The notes beneath the pieces were generated by a model. The model searched no databases. It saw only the letters and a program-made list of their open reading frames with translations, and had not been told where the DNA came from. A DNA stretch of 64,000 bases from Pseudomonas koreensis (GTDB lineage: Bacteria > Pseudomonadota > Gammaproteobacteria > Pseudomonadales > Pseudomonadaceae). This document shows, in pieces, positions 58,109 through 64,000 of the stretch (position 1 is its first letter; each line of letters starts with the position of its first letter). A program made the position numbers and the translations under genes. Location: assembly GCF_024169245.1 (NCBI RefSeq), contig NZ_JALJWP010000001.1:4155501-4219500 (forward strand), in the 5' to 3' direction.

Positions 58109-59356
58109 TTATTGAGGCGAGGCCACATCCGGCGAGGTGGTTTGCAGTAACCGGTACATCAAGGGCAGGCACATCAGCCCGCCGAACGCGGCCCAGAGCG
58201 CGAAATATTCAAGGCGGCTACCGCCACCGATGGTCGCAATCAGCGACCCGCCGAGGCCCATGACGGCAATCGAGATCATGCCGGTCAGCGCCGACACCAG
58301 GCCTTTGCTGTCATCACTGGAAAACAGCGCCAGGCGGTACACCGCCGCGTTGCTCATGCCCAGCCCGACGGCGTACAACGCCAGGCTGGCCACCACTGGA
58401 CCCAGTCCCGCACCGAGCAATGCGCACGCCGCCAACAGCACAAGACCCAGACAGAACGGCCACAGCGCCAGTTGAATCAATTGCTCAAGCGAATGCGTCT
58501 GCAGCAATCGGTCGAGAATCAGATTGCCAGCGATGACTGCCGAAAAAACCGGTATCTGCCACAAGCCATATTCCAGCGGCGTCATTTCCAGAACCCGTAC
58601 CAGCAGCAATGGGGCGAGTCCGATCCACGCGATCAGCGGCAGGCTCATCAAGCCCAGCGCCAGACTGGCAAAGAGGAAGCGCGGATTGGCCAATAGCGCG
58701 CCATAGCGCTGAGAAACGAGGCGCCAGGAAAAGGCCACTCTGGCGTTGCGATGACCGTCGCGGCGCTCGACGCCCACCGTTTCCGGCATCCACAGCAACA
58801 GGCCGAGCCAGACCAGCGCGGCGGCGCAGCCGAGAAGCAGAAAGATCTGTCGCCAGCTCAGCCATTCCAGCAGCAGAATGCCGAGTAGCGGCCCGAGCAA
58901 TGGCGACAACAAGGCTACGTTGCCGAGCAGGGCCATGAGCCGTACGGCGTCGGCTTCGCAGAACACCTCCTGCAGCGCCGGATAGCTGACCGCGACGACG
59001 AAACCCAGGCCCATGCCTTGCAACAGACGTAACAGGTTGAAGGCTTCAATACTTTGAGTCAGGAATGCCGCCGCGCACGACACACCGAACAGCGCGCTGC
59101 CGATCAATAACAGCGGTCGGCGCCCGAACCGGTCGGACAAAGGCCCGAGTAACCACTGCAGGCAGACGCCACCCAACAGGTAAAGATTGAATGCATTGGG
59201 AACATGCCGCACGTGCGCCTCGAGCTCGGTTGTGACGTCGAGCATCGCTGGCATGATCACATCGCTGGCCATGTAAGTGAGCAGTTCGAAAGCGGTCAGC
59301 GCCAGACAGAAACCGGCTACCTGTCTGGGGCCGATGTTTATAAGTGTTCTCTGCAT
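58109..59356 (-). CDS. MFS exporter of the MdfA/Cmr family
   Basis: A 415-residue, 12-helix major facilitator. It resembles E. coli MdfA along its length: FELLTYMASDVIMP keeps the helix-1 acidic pair (E24, D32; MdfA E26 and D34), LGGVCLQWLLGPLSDRFGRR is the loop 2-3 motif, and R110 in LLRLLQGMGLGF corresponds to MdfA R112. It also has the proline/glycine-rich helix-5 motif of drug/proton antiporters (LLSPLLGPLLG). It is the first gene of the LuxC/LuxE-like cluster and may export its product or give self-protection. Confidence 0.9.
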   Translation of the reverse strand: MQRTLINIGPRQVAGFCLALTAFELLTYMASDVIMPAMLDVTTELEAHVRHVPNAFNLYLLGGVCLQWLLGPLSDRFGRRPLLLIGSALFGVSCAAAFLTQSIEAFNLLRLLQGMGLGFVVAVSYPALQEVFCEADAVRLMALLGNVALLSPLLGPLLGILLLEWLSWRQIFLLLGCAAALVWLGLLLWMPETVGVERRDGHRNARVAFSWRLVSQRYGALLANPRFLFASLALGLMSLPLIAWIGLAPLLLVRVLEMTPLEYGLWQIPVFSAVIAGNLILDRLLQTHSLEQLIQLALWPFCLGLVLLAACALLGAGLGPVVASLALYAVGLGMSNAAVYRLALFSSDDSKGLVSALTGMISIAVMGLGGSLIATIGGGSRLEYFALWAAFGGLMCLPLMYRLLQTTSPDVASPQ

Positions 59357-59721
59357 GAACGTCCCTGTTTACCAGTTGGAAAGTTCGCAGAGCCTAGGCG
59401 CAGACGTGCGGAGGACCTAGTCGTTTGCTGCGTCAGCAAATTTCAAAAACTTACGACATGTTTAAAGGATTGGCTGAACGCAAAACATGTTTACCTGGCT
59501 TCACTGCGGCGGGAACGACATTATCCCGACAGCCCGGGCGTTGTTGGCAATGGATCAGGCGGGCAGGGCGCGCCTCATGATTGAGCTGCCATGCAGCCAA
59601 AATGCTCCGGCGGCTGTAACATGAGGCCCCGTTTGCAGCGGCGGTTCCCGGTAATCCGGACCGCGCATGGAGTGCAGGCGGATACACACCGGATACATTC
59701 CAACGTTTCAGGAAAGCCGCA
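59357..59721. promoter_or_regulatory. Divergent control region with palindromes, upstream of the LuxE/LuxC-like cluster
   Basis: This 365-base region separates the exporter gene from a small membrane protein gene. It contains the perfect palindrome TTTGCTG-CGT-CAGCAAA at 59,424-59,440 and two direct copies of ACATGTTTA at 59,456 and 59,485, the second inside the palindrome AAACATGTTT. These are candidate operators for the cluster promoter, which should read leftward. No regulator gene adjoins the cluster directly. Confidence 0.45.
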
Positions 59722-59910
59722 ATGACCCAGAAGCAACGCTTGATTTATTCGATTCTGATCGCTCTGTCCGTACTGGCGATCATGCTGGGCCTGTCCTGGC
59801 TGCAAAACGCCGGGATGATCACTGAGAAAACCTTCCAGTACGTCGCCATCGGCGTGGCAGTCGTCGTAGTCGTGATCAACGGCGTGATGCGCCGCAAGGT
59901 CAAACCCTGA
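59722..59910 (+). CDS. Small two-helix membrane protein
   Basis: A 62-residue protein with two hydrophobic segments (LIYSILIALSVLAIMLGLSW and YVAIGVAVVVVVINGVM) and a short basic end, RRKVKP. By the positive-inside rule both ends are probably cytoplasmic. The start follows CAGGAAAGCCGCA. No known domain is recognised. Confidence 0.75.
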   Translation: MTQKQRLIYSILIALSVLAIMLGLSWLQNAGMITEKTFQYVAIGVAVVVVVINGVMRRKVKP

Positions 59911-59928
59911 CTGCGACAGCCAGGGTCT

Positions 59929-60306
59929 TCATTCGTTGTTGAGGACCGCTGCCGCCTGTGGGTGCAGGCTATAACTCTTGTCGGCGTTGAAGGTGATCAC
60001 GCCTTCGGCGCACAAGCGTTTGAGCACTTCGCGGACACTGAGAAAGGACAGCGGGACATCCAGGTCGAGTAGCTGGCTATGGACGCCACGCACGCCCAGA
60101 CGACGATTGCTCTGTGCCGCCACCAGCAGCGCGTCGATGACTTTCAGACGTATAAGGCTGGTGCGCAGACCGAAACTTTTCAGGAGAACCCGGATACGCT
60201 CATTACCCGGACGTTCGCCGCGCGAGGTGAAGTTGCGCGTGTGCGAGCTCCTGGAAACGCCCTGTGGCGTCTGGCTACCGTCCGTTGGTAGGTGCGAGTT
60301 GTACAT
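59929..60306 (-). CDS. Fur-like winged-helix protein lacking the metal-binding half
   Basis: A 125-residue protein. The first ~40 residues are polar and probably disordered (NSHLPTDGSQTPQGVSR). Residues 40-125 resemble the N-terminal DNA-binding domain of Fur (LLKSFGLRTSLIRLKVIDALL, VSFLSVREVLKRLCAEGVI-like helix, SYSLHP). The Fur dimerisation domain with its metal-binding histidines is absent. The start has an excellent site, AAAAGGAGTAATCGC. It is divergent from pvdQ, an iron-regulated gene, so a link to iron control is tempting but unproven. Confidence 0.7.
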   Translation of the reverse strand: MYNSHLPTDGSQTPQGVSRSSHTRNFTSRGERPGNERIRVLLKSFGLRTSLIRLKVIDALLVAAQSNRRLGVRGVHSQLLDLDVPLSFLSVREVLKRLCAEGVITFNADKSYSLHPQAAAVLNNE

Positions 60307-60464
60307 GCGATTACTCCTTTTCAGAGCCAGATCGGGAATGGTTTTGTTGCGCTCTCTAAACAAGACGTTTCAGCACGACAAATCATGAAAGAAAAGATGT
60401 AGAAATTTCGTCGCTAATTCGTCCTGGCCGTGTGATGACGGCTTCGTCTCGATGCGTGGCGAGC

Positions 60465-60487
60465 TAAATTTTTTTCTCCGGATTCGT
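60465..60487 (+). promoter_or_regulatory. PvdS-type (iron-starvation sigma) promoter of pvdQ
   Basis: CTAAAT is followed by CGT after 15 bases. The PvdS iron-starvation box is TAAAT-N16/17-CGT, so the elements are right and the spacer is one base short. It lies about 63 bases before the pvdQ start, as expected for a pyoverdine gene. Confidence 0.5.
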
Positions 60488-60549
60488 TTCTTCGACAGGC
60501 TCAATGCGCGTGGACGCATGGGTAATCGATCTTTCGATCAGGAGCGAGC

Positions 60550-62895
60550 GTGATTATTTCCAGGCAACTCACCGGGCTAGCACTTGCCGGCACCTTATTC
60601 GGACTGAGCCTGTCGGCTCAGGCACTCAGTCCGGCGGTACAGACCAGCGCGGACATTCGCCGTACCAGTTTCGGCGTGCCGCACATTCGCGCCGAAAACG
60701 AACGTGGTCTCGGTTTCGGCATCGGCTACGCCTACGCTCAGGACAACCTGTGTCTGCTGGCCAACGAGATCGTCACGGTCAACGGTCAACGCTCCCGCTA
60801 CTTTGGTCCGGAGCAGTTCACGATCGAGCAACGGGAAAACCGCGTCAGCGACGTGTTTTTTACCTGGCTCAATACCCCCGAGGCCGTCAACACCTTCTGG
60901 CAGGCGCAACCGCTCCAGGTGCGCGATCTGGTCGAAGGCTATGCCGCCGGCTACAACCGCTATCTGGCCGAGCGCCGTCAGCAAGGATTGCCGCAGCAAT
61001 GTCAGGGTGAATGGGTGCGCGATATCAGCGCCGAGGATCTGGTCAAGCTGACGCGGCGCCTGCTGGTTGAAGGTGGCGTGGGCCAGTTTGCCGAAGCCTT
61101 GGCGGGCGCTATGCCGCCGCAAGACACGGCGCAGGTCGCGCGCAACGCTCAGTCTTTTCAATTGGCCGACGCACGTCAGCATCGTTTCGCCCTGGACCGC
61201 GGCAGTAACGCTGTAGCGGTGGGCAGCGAGCGCTCGTTCAATGGCCGTGGGATGTTGCTGGCCAACCCGCATTTCCCTTGGGTCGGCGGCATGCGTTTCT
61301 ATCAGATGCACCTGACCATTCCCGGCAAGCTCGATGTCATGGGGGCCGCGTTGCCGGGCCTGCCGATGATCAACATCGGCTTCAATCAGCATCTTGCCTG
61401 GACTCACACCGTCGACTCGTCGAAGCACTTTACGTTGTATCGCCTGCAACTCGACCCGAAGGATCCGACCCGCTACCTGCTCGACGGCAAATCCGTGCCG
61501 CTGAACAAACAGACGGTCACCGTGCAGATCAAGCAGGCTGACGGTCAGCTCGTAGCGGTGACGCGCGATATCTATAGCTCGCAGTTCGGGCCGATCGTGC
61601 AGTGGCCGGGCAAGCTCGACTGGGACAAGCAATACGCCTACAGCTTGCGCGATGCCAATCTCGACAATGATCGGGTACTCAAGCAGTGGTATGCGATGAA
61701 TCAGGCAGGCAATCTCAAGGATCTGCAAGACGCAGTGCACAAGATTCAGGGCATTCCCTGGGTCAACACCGTGGCGGTGGATGACAAGGGCCAGACGCTG
61801 TACATGAACGTGTCAGTGGTGCCAAACGTCAGCGCCGATAAACTGGCCAAATGCAGCGACCCGCGCATCGGCCTGCGCATGATTGTGCTGGACGGCTCCA
61901 ACAGCGGCTGTGCCTGGGATATCGATCCGCAAGCGGTACAAAAGGGCATTTTTGCTTCCAGCCAATTGCCGCAGCTGCTGCGCAAGGACTTTGTCCAGCA
62001 CTCCAACGATTCCGCTTGGCTGGCCAACCCGGCGCAACCGCTCACCGGCTATTCGCCTTTGATCAGTCAGGACGGACAACAACTGGGCCTGCGCTCGCGG
62101 TTCGCCCTTGATCGTCTGGGTGAGCTGAGCCAAAAAGGCCCGCTGGCGGTCAAGGATCTGCAGGCAATGGTGATGGACGATCAGGTGTATCTGGCGACGC
62201 AGGTCATGCCTGATCTGCTGAAGTTCTGCGGATCCGACCTGGGCAGCGATACGGCGGTATTGCAACCTGCCTGTGCCAGCCTCAAAGCCTGGGATGGGCG
62301 CGCCAATCTGGACTCCGGCCTTGGTCTGGTGCACTTCCAGAACATCATGCAGGCGCTGCTCGAGTCCCCGGATATCTGGCGTGTCGCGTTCAACCCCGCA
62401 GACGCGCAACATACTCCGCGCGGCCTGGCGGTCGAGCGGCCGAACGTTGCGCAAGCGCTGCGCGAGGCGATGCTGGAGTCGGTCGAGTCGACCGGCAAGA
62501 AGGGGCTGAAACCGGATATGCGCTGGGGTGATATCCAGGTGGTCAGCGGTGGCGGCCAGCAAACACCGATTCACGGTGGGCCAGGGACGCTGGGCATCTA
62601 CAACGCGATGCAAAGCGTGCCCCGCGATGACGGCAAACTCGAGGTGGTCAGCGGTACCAGCTATCTGCAAGTAGTGAGCTTCGATGAAAAAGGGCCGCAT
62701 GCCCAAGGGCTGCTGGCATTCTCACTCTCCAGCGATCCGGCCTCGAAATACTCGCGCGATCAGACCGAAGCGTTTTCGAAGAAGCAGTGGAGTGTCCTGC
62801 CGTTCACCGAGCAGCAGATCCAGGCCGATCCGCAGTATCAGGTGCAGACGATTCGGCAGACGCAGGATCAGGCAGGGAAGGTGGCAACGCAGTAA
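60550..62895 (+). CDS. pvdQ: Pyoverdine maturation acylase PvdQ
   Basis: A periplasmic Ntn-hydrolase (781 residues) that removes the fatty acyl chain from the pyoverdine precursor; it can also cleave long-chain acyl-homoserine lactones. The signal peptide ends SAQA. The alpha chain holds IRRTSFGVPHIRAENERGLGFGIGYAYAQDN. After a spacer the beta chain begins at the catalytic S219 in LDRGSNAVAVGSE, the site of self-cleavage. MRFYQMHLTIPG, HLAWTHTVDSSKHF and FVQHSNDSAWL match P. aeruginosa PvdQ closely. The start codon is GTG with AGGAGCGA upstream. A terminator shared with the facing FecR gene follows. Confidence 0.95.
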   Translation: MIISRQLTGLALAGTLFGLSLSAQALSPAVQTSADIRRTSFGVPHIRAENERGLGFGIGYAYAQDNLCLLANEIVTVNGQRSRYFGPEQFTIEQRENRVSDVFFTWLNTPEAVNTFWQAQPLQVRDLVEGYAAGYNRYLAERRQQGLPQQCQGEWVRDISAEDLVKLTRRLLVEGGVGQFAEALAGAMPPQDTAQVARNAQSFQLADARQHRFALDRGSNAVAVGSERSFNGRGMLLANPHFPWVGGMRFYQMHLTIPGKLDVMGAALPGLPMINIGFNQHLAWTHTVDSSKHFTLYRLQLDPKDPTRYLLDGKSVPLNKQTVTVQIKQADGQLVAVTRDIYSSQFGPIVQWPGKLDWDKQYAYSLRDANLDNDRVLKQWYAMNQAGNLKDLQDAVHKIQGIPWVNTVAVDDKGQTLYMNVSVVPNVSADKLAKCSDPRIGLRMIVLDGSNSGCAWDIDPQAVQKGIFASSQLPQLLRKDFVQHSNDSAWLANPAQPLTGYSPLISQDGQQLGLRSRFALDRLGELSQKGPLAVKDLQAMVMDDQVYLATQVMPDLLKFCGSDLGSDTAVLQPACASLKAWDGRANLDSGLGLVHFQNIMQALLESPDIWRVAFNPADAQHTPRGLAVERPNVAQALREAMLESVESTGKKGLKPDMRWGDIQVVSGGGQQTPIHGGPGTLGIYNAMQSVPRDDGKLEVVSGTSYLQVVSFDEKGPHAQGLLAFSLSSDPASKYSRDQTEAFSKKQWSVLPFTEQQIQADPQYQVQTIRQTQDQAGKVATQ

Positions 62896-62919
62896 GTCCG
62901 CAGCTACCTGAGACAAACG

Positions 62920-62952
62920 AAGGCCGCCTCCTGCAAGGGACGCGGCCTTTAG
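62920..62952. terminator. Terminator between pvdQ and the FecR-type gene
   Basis: AAGGCCGC pairs with GCGGCCTT around a 14-base loop, and TTAGCTTTT follows. It lies 24 bases after the pvdQ stop and overlaps the stop of the facing gene, so it can serve both. Confidence 0.6.
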
Positions 62953-63950
62953 CTTTTAGACGGGCGTTGCGGCATCGAGTTGATGACAGGGTTGCCTTCC
63001 TTGTTGCGGGTCAGGTAGACCGGCAGCACTTTGGGCAGGCTGTTCGCCAGGTTGTTCAGTTCTTTGATGTTGTAGATACCGCCGACCCGGATCGCGCCGG
63101 TGCTGGTATCGGCCAGCATCAACGGTTTGTCGAGGTAGCGATTGATCAGTGGCAAGGCGTCGTGAAGTGCCAGGTTGTCCAGCACCAGCCTGCCGCTGCG
63201 CCAGGCCAGTGACGTGTCGCCGGGGGAGGTCTGGCTGATTTGCGGTGCGTAGTCGCCATGCCGGTAGCGCGCCTGCATCGACGGCCCGAGGCGCAGGCCT
63301 TCGCCCGGCAAGTCGCGATTGCTGGTAACCAGCACCGAACCCTCGACCAGGTTGACGCGCACCTGATCTGCATACATCCACACGTTGAAGCGGGTGCCGG
63401 TGACCCGGATCCGGCCTTCGCCGGCGCGAACCACGAACGGATGAGACGTGTCATGGCTGACCGTGAAGAACGCCTCGCCCTTGTTCAGCGTTACACGACG
63501 TTCATGCCGGTAATTGCTGAAGCTCAGGTCGGTGTTGAGGTTGAGTTCAAGCTGGCTGCCGTCACTCAAGGTGACCTGACGCACACTGTCGGTGGCGGCG
63601 TAATGCTGATAACTGTCGGGCAACCAGCCCAGACTCCAGCCGCTATAAGCGGCGAGCGGCAAGGCGAGGGCGCAGGCTGCGGCGATGACCGCGAACTTGC
63701 GCCACGATCGCGAAGGCTTGCCTTGCGCGGCGAGTGCATCTGGCCCGGTTCGAGGCAGATCACCAGCCACTTCCCAGATTTCCTGCATCGCTTCGTATTC
63801 AAAGGCATGCAGCGGATGCGCATCGTGCCAGTCCTGGAATGCGCGACGTTCCTCGTCCGTGCAGTCAGCGGCGTGCAGACGCATGCACCAATGCGCGGCG
63901 GCATCGGTGATCGCATCGTATTCGGCTTCCGAGAGAGTGTCTTGGGTCAT
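62949..63950 (-). CDS. FecR-family anti-sigma factor, FpvR-like
   Basis: A 333-residue cell-surface-signalling regulator. The cytoplasmic N-terminal domain (ITDAAAHWCMRLHAADCTDEERRAFQDWHDAHPLHAFEY) binds an ECF sigma factor. One membrane helix lies at about residues 86-103. The periplasmic FecR domain has VTLSDGSQLELNLNTDLSF and RVTGTRFNVWMYADQVRVNLVEGSV, and a STN-binding C-terminal part. Next to pvdQ it is probably the pyoverdine regulator FpvR or a close relative; its sigma gene should lie just beyond the window. The ATG follows AGGACGAGTCG. Confidence 0.85.
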   Translation of the reverse strand: MTQDTLSEAEYDAITDAAAHWCMRLHAADCTDEERRAFQDWHDAHPLHAFEYEAMQEIWEVAGDLPRTGPDALAAQGKPSRSWRKFAVIAAACALALPLAAYSGWSLGWLPDSYQHYAATDSVRQVTLSDGSQLELNLNTDLSFSNYRHERRVTLNKGEAFFTVSHDTSHPFVVRAGEGRIRVTGTRFNVWMYADQVRVNLVEGSVLVTSNRDLPGEGLRLGPSMQARYRHGDYAPQISQTSPGDTSLAWRSGRLVLDNLALHDALPLINRYLDKPLMLADTSTGAIRVGGIYNIKELNNLANSLPKVLPVYLTRNKEGNPVINSMPQRPSKS

Positions 63951-64000
63951 CGACTCGTCCTGATTTCGCCCATTCTAACCTCGACGGGACATCGCCGAGA
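63951..64000 (-). other. End of window; possible 3' end of the sigma-factor gene
   Basis: On the minus strand one frame ends in TAG at 63,977-63,975 after residues SAMSRRG, and another ends in a TGA that overlaps the FecR-type ATG. Either could be the tail of the expected ECF sigma gene. Too little sequence is present to decide. Confidence 0.3.

Overview
The window looks like chromosomal DNA of a fluorescent Pseudomonas of the P. fluorescens group. GC is high. It is studded with the palindromic REP elements typical of that group (cores such as GTGGGAGCGAGCTTGCTCGC and GTAGGAGTGAGCCTGCTCGC). It carries a MuxABC-OpmB type efflux operon, a MucR-like MHYT-GGDEF-EAL protein, the pyoverdine acylase PvdQ beside a FecR-type regulator, and the combined GlgE/TreS/TreYZ alpha-glucan and trehalose locus of pseudomonads. 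I see no rRNA, tRNA, CRISPR array, transposase or phage gene.

Layout. 0-2.5 kb: end of a membrane protein, a DUF3313-like lipoprotein, a REP-rich gap with a probable gene remnant, and tpx. 2.5-11.7 kb: the four-gene RND efflux operon. 12-15.1 kb: the c-di-GMP protein and an SDR oxidoreductase. 15.1-20.2 kb: a small beta-rich unknown, a MocR regulator, an isolated ccoG, a DUF3203-like small protein, an MgtC-like protein and a 51-residue proline-rich microprotein. 20.3-28.1 kb: glgE, treS-maltokinase and glgB, preceded by a good AlgU-type promoter. 28.2-36.7 kb: an outer-membrane barrel protein, an EEP-family hydrolase, and a cassette of PIG-L deacetylase, glycosyltransferase, methyltransferase, second PIG-L deacetylase and acyl-CoA dehydrogenase-like genes downstream of glgX. 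37-45.6 kb: DUF2934 protein, treY, malQ, treZ, glgA. 46-52.3 kb: a dehydrogenase, a lipase-like hydrolase, a YqaA-like membrane protein, a DUF411 protein, a chemoreceptor and an unknown. 52.3-59.4 kb: an orphan cluster of LuxE-like, LuxC-adenylation fusion, second adenylating enzyme, GNAT protein and MdfA-like exporter. 59.7-64 kb: a small membrane protein, a Fur-like winged-helix protein, pvdQ and a FecR-type anti-sigma factor.

How the genes work together. TreY and TreZ cut trehalose from linear glucans. TreS converts trehalose and maltose, and its fused kinase makes maltose-1-phosphate. GlgE polymerises this into alpha-1,4-glucan, GlgB branches it, and GlgX and MalQ trim and reshuffle it. 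GlgA is a glucan synthase. The cassette fused to the end of the glgX operon by 4-base overlaps has no known role. The most novel-looking system is the LuxC/LuxE-like cluster. It has the acyl-activating and acyl-reducing parts of a fatty aldehyde pathway but no luciferase and no LuxD. It carries a LuxC-adenylation fusion, a free paralogue of the adenylation half, an acetyltransferase and an exporter, which suggests an aldehyde-derived secreted small molecule.
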